64,000 bases of DNA from Trichoderma breve (taxonomy: Eukaryota; Ascomycota; Sordariomycetes; Hypocreales; Hypocreaceae), in assembly GCF_028502605.1 (NCBI RefSeq), contig NC_079236.1:992001-1056000 (forward strand). Direction: 5' to 3'. The notes under the pieces are model-generated. The model searched no databases. It saw only the letters and a program-made list of their open reading frames with translations, and was not told the origin of the DNA. A program made the position numbers and the translations under genes. Shown piece after piece: positions 12,121 to 24,299 of the stretch. Each line of letters starts with the position of its first letter. Within the stretch, counting starts at the first letter, position 1.

Positions 12121-14305
12121 ATGGAAAGCAGTAACCCATACTCATTTCACCTTTTTGGTGATCTCTGGCTCGAAGACCCTGTCCTGTATCTCAACGAGAA
12201 TGATCTGGCTAAGTTGGAACATGTCATGCCGTACCTTCATCAACTGGAGACAGAATTTAAAGGTACGGCAATGGTAGCTGCTTTCCTAATTTTACGTGTA
12301 TTATCCATGCTGATATGGTACCTAGCGAGACTTGCAAAAGCATCAAGAGACAACGATGGCAATGAAGGTTTTCGAGATCGATTTGATCTCATGGTTAAAG
12401 CCGAAACAACAGCATGGAAGCATTACGGCACTGTACAGGAAACAACGTTCCTCATCCCGCCAAGCGGCTCTCTTAATTCACCTGTTGCATGCCACTTGCA
12501 TTGCCCTTCATTCACAGTGATTGATCCATACAGCCAAGAAACTGCAGATGAATCAAATGTCTGCATTAAGCAACTGATAGACATCGGTTTTTCTCCCGAT
12601 CGATGCGTGTTGTACGACCATCTCTCTAGGCGCGAAGCGCTTGATGGGTTTCAGTTCTACCCAGCTGATATTCTCCGTATCCATGAATCTTTCACCTTAG
12701 AACTTAGAAGCCGAATGTCCGCCATTGTGGATATATGTTGGGGGGCCTGTGTACGAGAACGCATGCAGAAACTTTATAACTTGACACCATTTAAGCTGTA
12801 GGGAGCTTTTAAGGGTGTCGAAATATGGTTGGAATGGGAGCAGACTAATCATTCTGATGATGGTATTTGGAAAGTTATTCGGTTTGTTACCTTTGTCAAT
12901 CATCCGCAGCGAATGTTGTACGGTTCACGAAAAAAAGAGGTCGCATGCAAGATCTGCACTTGACGGCAGCATCCAGACTTGCCGGAATGTCTATTGACGA
13001 ACAATTCTACACTAAAACCCATAAACCAGGAACCTATGGGAGGCTTACCACATGGCAGTACAAGAGGCAGCAAAGCATGAACGCTTCCGCAATCGCCGAA
13101 ATCTCCAGTTGCACGCCATTCGTATTAAATACAAATATGCCAAACATAGAAACATCTTTACCGGCCAGTTTCACCGAATTTAGACAAACATTGGGGGTGC
13201 CAAGAGATCATAACATGGACGATTTCTTTCAGGTAAGTCTAGTTATTTTACCATGCTATGACCCTTGGTTAATTTGATCTTATAGAATATAAAACGAGAA
13301 CCGCTTGCGCTATTTCCCGAACTTGGAAAACCGACGGACCACAAAGGCCTGTACTACCTGGCATCCGCACTCGTATCCAATGGCGCCGATTTAGGGCAAG
13401 CGCTTTTGATATGTGGACTGAGCTACTCTAATATTGCCCATTGCGAAGAGTTCCTAGATTGGAATGATATCCCTGTTCAGCTTCGAGTTTGGATTGAGAA
13501 TCAACGTGGATTGAAAATTAATATGAAGGCTGTCGAAAGTATAGACGACCTTCAGAGAGTACACAGATTGCTTTGTCGAACACAGCCGAAAGTGACTCTC
13601 CAAAGCCATGGGGCTATTGGCGTTGCTTTAGATATCTCCATACGATATTTCAAACAAATCGAGCACATAGGGCAAGATGCAAGTAAGATTGCAGATCTGG
13701 TCTTCGAAAATCCTTCCTTGTGCGAAGCCATGCCTCGAAAATGTGGGCTTTGTAATCAGAGTATTCTTGATGATGCCTTTCCTCGGTTTAAAAGGCTTGA
13801 TCCTCAAAGATATGTGCTTCGATTCCTCCAAAATGGGTGCGGACTCCCAGGCTGCCCAGGTAACCAGCTGAGTGCCTGGGCCATACCAGCAGACCCCTCG
13901 GTGAAGTACACTCGACCAGACCGGAACAAGCTCGTCGCCCTCCCAAGAAAATCAAACTGGGAGGCATATTTTCTACGGAATGGTGTAGAAAATGGATCTC
14001 TTCCTGAAAATGTGACGCTTGTGTGTCGCCGCTGTCGTACGCAGTTGTTTGACGATACCGAGCCGCGCTGGACGAGGGAGTCCACCCCTCGCTATGTTCT
14101 ACGGCGACCCAATTGCAAGACCTGCAATAAGAAGAACACTAATTGGTCACCACAAAATACTTCGATTCTTTGGGTAGACTCGTCAAAACTTTCGCGGAAG
14201 TGGGCAAGCCTCTTGAAACAACCCGCGTTTGATCCAGAAGATGTTCTCAAGAATCCAGACTGGTATTTTCCAACGGCTGAAGCGCAAAAGGCAGATCATC
14301 AATAA
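12121..14305 (+). CDS. Unrecognised protein with a tandemly duplicated cysteine module
   Basis: My model has five exons (12121-12262, 12326-12750, 12802-12862, 12910-13232, 13286-14305) and 656 aa; the last intron (GTAAGT...TTATAG) is certain, the first three less so. I do not recognise the family. The C-terminal third has two copies of one module. Copy 1 starts at KCGLCNQ and copy 2 at VCRRCRTQ. They share C-x2-C, DD, PR, RYVLR and a closing cysteine pair, which suggests metal binding. No signal peptide is present. Intron 1 is 63 nt, has no stop and would encode a hydrophobic segment if retained. Intron 2 (51 nt) contains an in-frame stop. Neighbouring genes give no clue to function. Confidence 0.6.
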
Positions 14306-14780
14306 GTAGACGCCCGGCAAAAAAAGATAATTCTACTTTCCTCTACCGATTCCTTGCGTATTGGTAGCTCAACAGCATGCAGAGCTCCCGTCACTACATT
14401 GGTGATAATCATTAGATCGTAGCGGTTGAAAATCGTTAATGGAGCTTGAAATGTTATAACCAGACTCGTCTGGTTGTCACGACACTCACCTGATGGTCAG
14501 TTTCAGTTTCACGAGGTAGGGATATCTTGTGGAGTCGAAAGTGTTAACTCCTTTCGCTTTACAATACTCGGGATATCGCTGCTGAATACATCGATTTTCT
14601 TCTCTACACTCATTTTAATAACTTAAATAGCTAGCTATCATGGCCTGCATTATATGAAAGAAAGTTCTTGTCAATTTGGCTCGTAATCTATATCTCTTGC
14701 CACTTCTAACCTTATGTTGATCCACACATCGCCATAAGACTTTGGTGTGCACGCTTTCCTGTACTTCACTTACTATTGTA
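14306..14780. other. Intergenic between convergent genes
   Basis: This 475 bp stretch holds the 3' ends of two unrecognised convergent genes. I see no reading frame, RNA gene or repeat worth reporting. Confidence 0.55.
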
Positions 14781-17700
14781 TCACTGATACGTTTCCACAA
14801 AGTCGTAAATCTTGCAGCCATATCCGCCATAACTGCAAATCTGCTGCACCGCCAGCCCAACATACATAATGATACTCTCGATCTCATTGTCCCAAGATGC
14901 TGCCGCAAATCCCAACTGCTTGCCAAGCTCGAAAAAGGCTTCAATGAAGTGGTTGGCGACAAGCTCTGTCTTCACTGTTCCTTCTTGTGCTTCGTGGATA
15001 TCGTTAGTGAGGGCAACGCAGAGTGTAGGGACAGCCACAACGGCGGCGATGGTGCCCTTCCAGCGCTTGATGGTTGGCTGATCGGCCTTCTTCACCTTGG
15101 CGATGACATTTGCCAGCGCTGCGGCGCCAAAATTGGAGACGGTGAGCCCCAATTTCTGTATTATTGTTAGCGGGAATATTCAGAAGATGCTGGATTTCTC
15201 AATCAGTCGTGTGAAGTAGACTTACAGAGTACTTGACAAATTTGGCTGTTGTAGAGGTATCAGTCGGCGGCTTCGTGGGATCCTCGCCGACTGGCCAGGT
15301 GATGAACGTGGATATCGTCTCGAATGTAAGTGACGTTGCGTTCAGCACATTGGTGAGCTGGGCAACAGGTCCGATCGGAACACTTTCTAACCCGGTGCCT
15401 TCAAGGGCGCTGTCGATGAGGAGAGAAATGGTCTTGAACTCGCCATACACCAACTCCAGACTCGTGGCCGTTGCCAGCGTGAAGTTGGTCACGTCCTTAG
15501 CAAGGGCAGGATCAGCTGTGCCCGATACATACTGACCGAAAGTATCAGAGGTCAGTCGACCCGTAAGCTTTGGAGGGGCCTTGTCTGCCTTGGCCTTGTA
15601 GAGAACTGTTGTAGGAATGGCCATGAGCAATGCGACCAGTCCTAGTAGAGAAAGGGGTCGGTTGCCGGCAATCTTCTTCCAGAGCCATCCAATTACAGGG
15701 ATATCCATGTTGCCGTTGGCGAGGGTCTTGATCAAGTTGATACCCAAAGCCAAGGCCTTGAATAGGATATCTCCAAGGGTCTTGAGAGAGTCGATTATGG
15801 CATCTAGAAGATCTCCAGAGATCTTGACCATGAGAGCCTTGATATCATACTCCCCGCTATCGAAAAAGTCGAGGAAATCTTTGGCGACGTTAGTGCAGAG
15901 TTTGACGATAGTGTCGAGCTCATCTTGGATATCGTCCCAAATAGCAACGAGGTCGTCTTCTGCCGAACCAGGAGTGCTATTATCAGTTAGGACGGCATTG
16001 GTAGTACCGCCACCATATGTGAAATAATATGTCGACCAGTTGTAGGCAACATCCGACTTGACATCTTGGTCAGTCTCATCAGCATTAGACGCAGCAGTGG
16101 GCTCTAGGGCAGCCTTTGACTTTACGCTCTTAGGAGCAGCAGAAGCGCCATCGTAGTTTTGGTTCTGCAGCGTGGGTAATTGAGCTTTGATGGTGGTACG
16201 GAGCTCTTCTAGCCATGAGTCGACTGTGATCTCAGTAGTATCCAGAAGATGTTGCCCATAGTCAAGAGCTGCATTAAATCCAGTGGTAATGCTGTCGGCT
16301 GTAGCGAGAATGTCATCCCAATTGAACAAGTATCCCAAAAAGTCAATAACATCCTGCAACAGGACGCCCAGCTTCTTGAAGACCCAGACGACAGCCTTGA
16401 CAATGACCGAAGCTGTATCCAGAATAAAGGTATAGATTTCATCGCCAATTTTGATAATGAATTGCCAGACTTTGCCAGCAGCGTCCTCTGGAATGACACA
16501 TTAGTCAGTAAAGGTTGAAAATTGTACGGGAGTGGGATTTTGACGATAGAGACATATGCTTACCAACAAGATTAACACCCCAATCAACAGCATCTTCAAC
16601 CTTGTCCTCAACCTGATGCCAGAGATCTTTGAGCGTGCCTCCAATAGAGAAAGCTCGTATGCCATGAGCCATTTCCCCTCCAGAAGCAGCCACAAGGCTT
16701 ACTGCCTTGAAGGATTTCAGCAACTGCTGCTGGCTATCCCCTTGATTCTGACGTGTCTGATCTACCAAGGCTTGAATCGATGCAGCAGCACTCTTGACAT
16801 CGTCATCCGAGGCATCGGATGGAATAAGAGGAGTACCATCTTGCTTCTTGAGGGCGCGAACATCTTCGGGAGTCTGAACATTGTCAAGCTTCATAATTAC
16901 CTTCACCGAGGGATCCAGGAGTGGGTTCTGCAGAGAAGTCTCAGGAGATCCAGGTTTGGCAGCGCGGTAAGCGTCTGCTGAGAAAACGAAACAAGAAGCA
17001 TCATCGCTCTGAAGTTGTATGTTCAGAACTCCCTTGGCATCTGTCTGATACCATTGACCAGTGGGCCCAAGTGAAGCATACCGGCCATTGACGGTACATC
17101 GAACAACACCTGAAGCGCTGACTCTGAGCCAGCACCCAGGAATGAGACTGGCTTCATCGCTAGTGGTGGCTGTAGCATGCATCCGCAGCATGAATCCCTT
17201 GGTCTCGATGACATTCAAGTCTGACGCATACCAGAAGGGGTATGTTTGCCACAGCTGTGACACCGAATCTTGTTGCAAGAGGATGAGGTTGCCATACTCA
17301 TCTACGGATAGCAAGCTGCTGACAAGTGTTTGATCTGAACCGTCAGCAGACTTCAAAGAAAGCAACCCAGAAATTTGGCCGCCTTTTCCATCCGAAAGGA
17401 GAGGAATCACAGTTCCATTGGAAAGGGTTGTGCTTTGTGCTGTATAATAGTGAACGGCGTCTGTGTTGGTCGTGTACCAAAATCTCAAAGTTTGTCCAGA
17501 CAAGGTGACATGGAGGTCCTTGAGGCCACTGACTTGGTCTCCCGTGTTTATGACAGTTCCTTTGCCTTTGGCAGAGCAGTATTCGCTTGACTTGAAGGCC
17601 GTGATGTTTTGACCTCCAATGAGAAGAATACTCTGATGCGACGTAGGATCGACATATGAATTAATGCAAGTTGCGCCTATGAGAAACCGGTTAGCACTTC

Positions 17701-18515
17701 TACATAATGTGTGTGTAATGTGAGAGTGGTGACATACCGGTAGGGCAAATTGGCTCCACGACCATGGTGCTGCCGGTGAAGAACTTGAACTGAATGTGTG
17801 TAGGCCCGCTGAAGGTTTCATATAAGACAAATACGCCGTCTCCAAGAGCACAGGTTCCCAAAGCAACGTCTATAATTCTTTTGGGATTCGCAGCCAAGGA
17901 CCATGGACCCAATAACGTCGCCTGGTTCTGAATAAATTGGACAAATCGTAGATCTTCTGTGCTGGCAAGTCTGTCTGGACGTTGGAATGCTACCATAACT
18001 AAAGGCAAGGTGCGTTTTGTATCCGTAGATTTATTGTTCTATCAGAACAGTATTAACATCACGCTCTAGGCCTTTGGGTATCCAATAGAGTACCTTCAAC
18101 ATACCATGTAAATGTGGTCAACTGTAGGAAAGGAAGCTCCACGAATAATCTTGGAGCTTGGAATGGGACTCTGAAGTTCAGCAAATGTGATACCGTAAAG
18201 CAATGTAAAGGAAGATGTGGCGTTGGCTCCAGGAGTGGCAATGCAGATGTCAAGTGTAGAATCCGGTGCTTGAACAACAGCAAAGGCCTGAACCTTGGTA
18301 CCGCTGGGAACGATGCCAGATACGCTTCCAAAGTCAATTTTAGTGGCTTTGCCATTGATGACAGTAATCAAGTAAAGATAGGAGTCTTCACTCAGGGAAA
18401 AGACACCTGGATCCATGTTGGCATCTCTGAAGACTGCAAAATGCTGGCCAGCTGGGATGGGGTTGGCCGAGACATAGTTTGTCATCAGCTCCGAGTCTTG
18501 TTTGATGGTCACCAT
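14781..18515 (-). CDS. Large unrecognised protein (1153 aa), beta-rich N-terminal half and helical C-terminal half
   Basis: Five exons on the minus strand (18105-18515, 17738-18038, 16564-17676, 15226-16487, 14781-15155) join in frame; every intron is GT-AG, 55-75 nt. The start is the first ATG (MVTIKQDSEL) downstream of a TATATATA box. I do not recognise a family. Residues ~1-650 are rich in short beta-strand patterns with many aromatic and Thr/Ser residues. The C-terminal ~450 residues consist of amphipathic and hydrophobic helices, with one strongly hydrophobic segment (SLLGLVALLMAIPTTVL). There is no N-terminal signal peptide. It is divergent from the 569-aa gene at 19592 with about 1.1 kb between starts, so the two may be co-regulated. 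A pore-forming or membrane role would be a guess. Confidence 0.72.
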
Positions 18516-18627
18516 GGTGAAAGAGTGATGGGGTGAAAATATGAGTTTGTAGGATGTTTCTTTGTATAGCTGCTGATGAAGAACTGGTGAGTGAATAGTT
18601 TGATGAATCTAGACATGCAAGACTTGA

Positions 18628-18635
18628 TATATATA
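18628..18635 (-). promoter_or_regulatory. TATA box of the 1153-aa gene
   Basis: TATATATA lies about 115 bp before the start codon at 18515, a usual fungal spacing. Core-promoter role is inferred from position only. Confidence 0.4.
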
Positions 18636-19447
18636 CATCAACATATATGAGAGCGTCGTGAGTTTGGGTTGCCTCCCCCGCCAATATCAAGGCCGATGTC
18701 TTTACTGCTGCTATTACAACCACCACACCCCAGCCAGCGGTGCCACCGATGACTTGATATGATGTAAATGATGGCTTTTCGATGGTTTCTCTTCAAAGAC
18801 CCAATTGCGTCTTCGGCTGGCGATGCCAAGACCGACAAACTCGGGTCATCGGCATCCGAATCATCGTTCAATTGATGCAAATACGGCAATACGAGCCCAC
18901 TCAGGTACTTCCATGACAAGCGAAAATGTGCTGGGTTCACGATGCAACATGCAAGGCTGGTATGAGCGGTATAGCCGTTGCAGCGTTTCTTGTTATTTGG
19001 ATGCCTCGTGCTGATGCATTCACACCTAGTCAATATTGGATCCTTCCTAGAAAGCAGCAGTTATGATGCATGCCTATAAGCTTACCTTTATTTTTCAGGG
19101 TGCATGGCAAGAGAGGTTAGCGGACATTCGTATCGACCCCTGCATTACGACCCTACCGTTTAACTCTGCCGGCGGTTAAACAAGAAGTGATCACATAGCT
19201 GCATATTCCCGTTGGCTGCCGATCTGTGGTTGGCCAGAATTGTCGCAAGGCTGTGTCGACAAATCGAAGCTGAATGTAAGAAAATAGCGTTCCAGAATAC
19301 ATAGTCACCAGGGCTTGCGGGTTCCAGACTATCGTGTTCTGTTTGCTTGATTGCCCGATTAGGAAACCTTTTTGAGGTTGACGGGAAATGATATCATAGG
19401 TAGTCCTTTGTCTTGGAGTTATCAAGAACTTCATATTCGAAATTTGA

Positions 19448-19455
19448 TATATAAG
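19448..19455 (+). promoter_or_regulatory. TATA box of the 569-aa gene
   Basis: TATATAAG lies about 135 bp before the start codon at 19592. The region from 18636 to 19447 between the two divergent promoters has no reading frame of note. Confidence 0.45.
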
Positions 19456-19591
19456 CTCTCTTTTCGCTGATGATTAAAGTCTCAACAACAAGCGATCACA
19501 GCTAGAAAAACAAGCAACTCTAAGCAATCTATTTTACTGATTCTCTTTACAACTTTAGTTTCAAAGCACCATCTCCCAATACACCGCCAAA

Positions 19592-21652
19592 ATGACAAGT
19601 TACATCAACTCCACTGACTCAAACCCCTGGGATCAGATGATTGTTCTTTCCCAGAAAACCATCAATGAGTCCTTTCAGAACATGTGGGAGGTTGCTCAGC
19701 TTGATGGTGATTCACCTCTCACTCACTATGAGCGCACTACTAGAGGTGGTGAATATCTCAAGTTTGATGTTGGTGCTCCCTCTGTGGAACTGCAGGTTGT
19801 CCCCAAGGATGAATTGCTTTTCTTCAAGTTGTCTATGACAAGCGGATCTTGTTTCATCTACTTGAGCGATGACTCAAATGATGATAGTCATATCGACTGG
19901 CAGATCAACGACTGGGTTTTTGCTTTTTCGGTCAGCATTGGTAAGTGCATTCCCTTCTTCATAATATTTCCGCATATCGTATATTTACCATATCTTTAGC
20001 GCAAAAGACGGTCGCAAAAGAAAGCCAAGAGTACAAGGACTTCAAGAACCGTTCTGGGCTCCTCAACTGGGACTTTTCATTGGCATGCCTCTTTATTGAT
20101 ACTTCTTGTAAGTTGTATTTTGATATATTATTCTCTCGTTGAAAACCACTAATTCTAAATGTTGTTCTCCAGCGTCTACCAAGTTTTCGGAGGAGCTGAG
20201 TACTTTCGGCGACAGGCAGAATGATTACAATACCCTCATGACTGCCAGATCGAAGGGAGTCTTCCAGTCATTCGTTAGTGAGTGGGTTAATGTAATGGCA
20301 GCGTCGGGGTGCAACATCTTGGGTTACTCTGCACAGGCCAGTGCCGACACAAGTGGTATGCTCTCCTTCTCCCCCCTTAGCAGGTATATTCAGGAACATT
20401 GGCGCTCTAACTTCGTACTCGCTGTCTATAGACCAGTATCAACCCACCTTCCCGCCTACCCTTATGGACTATGATACCTACCCTTGGAAGGCTACTCCGA
20501 CTTCGGCGAACCAAGACAACCTCGACACCAATTCTCTGTGCTATCTCATGATGTCCAACTTCACCGTGCCTGCAACTGACGCGGTAACCTACAGCGGCCA
20601 GTGGACAGATGACAAGCACGGCGGTACTTATGTTCTGAATCGTTCCCTCTTCTGGCCCTGGATGTTTACAGTGCTTCGAGACGTGGTCAAATCCATGGTC
20701 CCTGTTCCAGATGTCCCCACGCTCTATTGGGACAACACTGACCCCAACCACCCATATGCGTCTCGAATGGAATATCACTTTGGAGATAACACGGCCAGCG
20801 ATGACAGCTATAAATTTGTCTCAATTGGCCCTGGTCAATGGTCTTGGACCGGTGTGCCCCTCAGCCAGTCCAACAAGGTCGCCAATCCAAATGATGGGAG
20901 TGATTACGAAACCATTGTTGAATCTACCAATGTTCCTAAGCCTGGTGCTCGTAAGTGCAGCGTGCCACCCAAAGAATACTTAACACAAGATACATATACT
21001 GAGACAAGTTTGATAGCCCCTGTCAGCGGCGGTACTCTTAGTTTTACCGCCGGCCAAGAACAGATCAGCCTGACTGGCAAGTCTACTTTTGTTGTCCGAG
21101 TAGACCACAGCAGGAAGAAGAATCCCACGTAGTATGTTGAGGCTTACTGGACTTTTGAGAATACACTCATTTATCCAGAGCGATGGATCAATTGGCTAAC
21201 ACTGCACTAGTACCCTAATGACCTTTGTCTTGACTTGGAGCGTTTCTATTGCCGTGGCCGCGGTTACTGATGGCGGAGTTCAGTTCACTATTATAAATCA
21301 CACCGTGGACACCGAATCGACATCGGAGGGCAACTTGTCCTGGGTACCATCAGCGGATGTCGTGGCATCCAATCTCAAGACTCAGATGAGCAACAGTCTC
21401 ACCAATGCTGCTTCGACTGCTAATGCAAACTTGATGAATGTTCTCGCGAACCAGCATCGACTGTATCTCCCTGCCAAGGGGCATTTCCTTATGCATGACC
21501 CTGTTTTCAATAGCAAGGGCGACCTTTTGGTTGGACTGGATTATAACGGGTAAGGAGACGAAAACCCTATCCTACCAAATCGAACATGATAGAGCGCGAA
21601 TTCTAACCATTTTCTTAGGGCTGACGCACCACCACCGCCGGCTAAGAAATAG
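19592..21652 (+). CDS. Unrecognised 569-aa protein, possibly TULIP-like
   Basis: Six exons (19592-19940, 20000-20107, 20173-20355, 20432-21128, 21211-21549, 21619-21652) join in frame with GT-AG introns; the last exon encodes only a proline-rich tail ending PPPPAKK. No signal peptide is seen. The N-terminus has W-D followed by spaced S and I-N (NPWDQMIVLSQKTIN) and then alternating beta-strand patterns. A similar layout occurs in tubular lipid-binding (TULIP) proteins such as the P47/OrfX group. That resemblance is weak and is inference only. The C-terminal part has a conserved-looking LPAKGHFLMHDPVF. It shares its upstream region with the divergent 1153-aa gene. Confidence 0.7.
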
Positions 21653-22117
21653 ATACGAAGCTAGAAGGGACTGGAAATGGGATCATTGAATAGCAGTGGA
21701 CGCAACGACACTGCTTTAGTTGCCCTTTTCCACTTTGAACTCTGTTTCTTGCTTCACATGTATTGGCTTTTCTTTCTCTTTGGTGTTTAGTATGGGGGAG
21801 CAATCTTTCATAATAAACCTTGAATATGTTTGTGATTTACTACTATATAGAAAATTGACATTTGTTGTCTGAGATACTATCTAGTGCAATACTCAGATTG
21901 AATGGAAGTAAGAGTCAAAACACTAGTAGCCTGAAAGCGTATTGTAACCTTGCATGGAGAGAGTAATCGGCCTGTAAGTTATGAACTGAAGCGAAAGAGG
22001 CAGTGATTTCTTGATAGAGAGAGTATTGAGCTTGTCTGTGCCGCTTGTGAAAGGATTGCGCTTGTGAAAGGGTTGATGAACTAAAGTTTGGCCGTCTGTC
22101 TTCAACAAAGACGCTAA
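21653..22117. other. Intergenic
   Basis: This is 3' flank of the 569-aa gene and 5' flank of tRNA-Leu. Nothing else is recognisable. Confidence 0.5.
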
Positions 22118-22225
22118 GGCGGGTTGGTGGAGTGGTCTAACACGTGCGACTCAAGATAATATCTTGATCCTTCAAAAGGATTTCGCATCTCGCAAGAGGC
22201 GTGGGTTCGAATCCCACACCCGTCA
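22118..22225 (+). tRNA. tRNA-Leu (CAA) with canonical intron
   Basis: The acceptor stem GGCGGGT pairs with ACCCGTC (one G-U), and the discriminator is A. The anticodon stem is TGCGA/TCGCA with anticodon CAA at 22152-22154. An intron of about 26 nt (22156-22181) sits directly after position 37, the normal place. The long variable arm (CTCGCAAGAG region) is typical of tRNA-Leu, and the T arm is GTGGG/CCCAC. An oligo-T terminator follows. It is a useful contrast to the tRNA-Cys copies in this window, whose introns lie in the D stem. Confidence 0.93.
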
Positions 22226-22862
22226 GTCTTTCTTTTTTCCCATCTCGTGTTGATTTTTTTGTCCTAACTAGACCTCTCTAATCATCCAGTCACATCTCAA
22301 GGAGCATGTGGATTGCTTGCCTACACTAATTTGGCTCTTCGCGCATCCTTCTCTGTCAATGCCCGAAGCCCACTGATCACTAAAGTCAAGTCATGAACTA
22401 GATGTGGGTTTCCGATCCCTTAGGAATATAGCACTGTTGGCGATGAGAAAGAGAACATGTACGCGACAGCAATGACAAGTGTAGTCGCTTTAGTATTATT
22501 CAGTTATTTGAAGTAAATGCTGAGAGCCAGCAGACTGCGTCATCTCATTAGCTGTCTACAGTTCATTCGTCTTTCTGAGGCTGCTGTGAGCCAATAGCAC
22601 TACACCATTTCGAAGAGAAGGTATCTGATTGCGCTCAAGGCCGGAGATGCGACACTCGTATGCTACCAAGTAGACAAAAATGAAAGAGACAGTAATCCAG
22701 TTAAAATTGGTACAGTTTTGCCATGGGTCTCTCCAAGTTTGAAAGGAAATACACCCCTGTATCTTGTCAGTTGATCAACAGGCGGTCTTTTGACCCCAAT
22801 TCACACCAGAAAGGAGCTTGGGGTAGATTGAATGTACCCCGACTACATGGATATTGAAGACT
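22226..22862. other. Intergenic
   Basis: No gene or repeat is seen between tRNA-Leu and the promoter of the SMP-30-like gene. Confidence 0.5.
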
Positions 22863-22869
22863 TATAAAT
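22863..22869 (+). promoter_or_regulatory. TATA box of the SMP-30-like gene
   Basis: TATAAAT lies about 95 bp upstream of the start codon at 22961; the leader between them is rich in CAAAT and TTTC. Confidence 0.45.
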
Positions 22870-22960
22870 GCAAGTGAGCGTCGTTGTATAATCGAATCGA
22901 ATCAAATCATTTCACACATATTTGTCTTTCGGTCTTTTTATCGCCTTCTTTACTTGCACA

Positions 22961-24019
22961 ATGGCTCTATGGGCTGCTACTCTGTTCGCCCTTTGTGGCG
23001 TTTCCTTAGCCTCCTCATCAGCGCCATCACTTAGTTCCGTCAGAACTCTATTCGAGTTCCCCAAACAATCTTACATCGAGAACCTCGCAGTTCGAAGCAA
23101 TGGCCAGATTCTCATCTCGGATCTCAGCACATCGCAACTTTATCTTTTTGACCCTTCAGCGCCTGGGCCAAGTCAGCCTGTTGTTGTCCATGACTTCACC
23201 GAGTCCCTTGGCCTCGCAGGCATCGCAGAGTACCAGCCAGACGTATTTGCCGTGATTTCGGGTAATTCTTCATTTACCAGCGATATTCCTAGTGCTGGAA
23301 CATGGAATGTTTGGAGTGTAGACCTACGCGGCGTTGGGATTTCCTCGTCACATGGCAAGCCAGGGCTCACATCCCCGCCTGTGGTGAAGAATATTGCGCA
23401 TGTTAAGCCAGCCCAATTTCTCAACGGCATCTCAGTGCTCTCTCAAAAGGACCAAACTCTTCTCGTTGGCGATGTGAATGGTGGTGTTATCTGGAGCTTG
23501 GACATTAAGACGGGACACTACGAGGTTGCTATTAACAATACATTCACAAAGCTTTACGCATCACCACCTTTTTCAGCATCGGGAGTAGATGGAGTTCATG
23601 TTCGCGGCAACTCAGTCTACTTTACAAACTTTGGAAACGGCACTTTCAATAAGATGCCCATCAACTCGGACGGCACCTCTACAGGGCCTGTTACGACAAT
23701 TGCACATACTAAGGGGCCATTGGACCAGTACGACGACTTTACGTTTGACTGTGATGGCAATGCTTTTGTGGTGACTGGAGGCGGAAATACTATCGAGCTG
23801 ATTTCAGCTGATGGCAAGCGCCAAGTTTATTTTGCTGGCAACCTCAACTCTACTGCGATTGCCGAGCCAACGTCTTGTGCATTTGGCCGTGGCCCACACG
23901 ATAAGAATGTCCTCTATGTTGTTACGGCTGGTGGAATGCAGACGCCAGTAAATGGAGACATTGTAATCGGTGGACAACTCGTTGCAATCAACACTACTTC
24001 GAGGGGATCTGCATGCTGA
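22961..24019 (+). CDS. Secreted six-bladed beta-propeller protein (SMP-30/gluconolactonase-like)
   Basis: A single exon encodes 352 aa. The frame opens upstream, but the first ATG (22961) begins a clean signal peptide MALWAATLFALCGVSLAS. The mature part shows repeated propeller-blade patterns: LAVRSNGQILISDLSTSQLYLFD, LNGISVL followed by LLVGDVNGGVIWSLD, and a late GVHVRGNSVYFTNFGNGTFNKMPI. These are typical of fungal SMP-30/NHL-like proteins. Related proteins are lactone hydrolases or products of secondary-metabolite clusters. Catalytic metal ligands cannot be assigned confidently, so the enzyme activity is open. N-glycosylation sequons (NNT, NGT, NST) fit an extracellular protein. Confidence 0.75.
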   Translation: MALWAATLFALCGVSLASSSAPSLSSVRTLFEFPKQSYIENLAVRSNGQILISDLSTSQLYLFDPSAPGPSQPVVVHDFTESLGLAGIAEYQPDVFAVISGNSSFTSDIPSAGTWNVWSVDLRGVGISSSHGKPGLTSPPVVKNIAHVKPAQFLNGISVLSQKDQTLLVGDVNGGVIWSLDIKTGHYEVAINNTFTKLYASPPFSASGVDGVHVRGNSVYFTNFGNGTFNKMPINSDGTSTGPVTTIAHTKGPLDQYDDFTFDCDGNAFVVTGGGNTIELISADGKRQVYFAGNLNSTAIAEPTSCAFGRGPHDKNVLYVVTAGGMQTPVNGDIVIGGQLVAINTTSRGSAC

Positions 24020-24299
24020 ACTCTGGCAATATTCTTGTTTCGATAGATCGGAATAGCTTTGAAGCTAGTATTGAGAAATAACATAAGCATTAGGACGGGG
24101 AAATGCCCAACGTCTGTTACATTCTCTCTCAACTGTTAACTGACAACTAGAAATATCTAATCTACAACATGCATGTATTTAAGCAGCAGCTGAGTAAAGT
24201 GAGAGATTCTCAAGAAAAAAAAAAGTGCGCAATGATGGAGCGTCTTTAGTCTCCTAAACAAGAGCTGACGTGACCGGAATCGACAGAGAGCTTTCCAAT

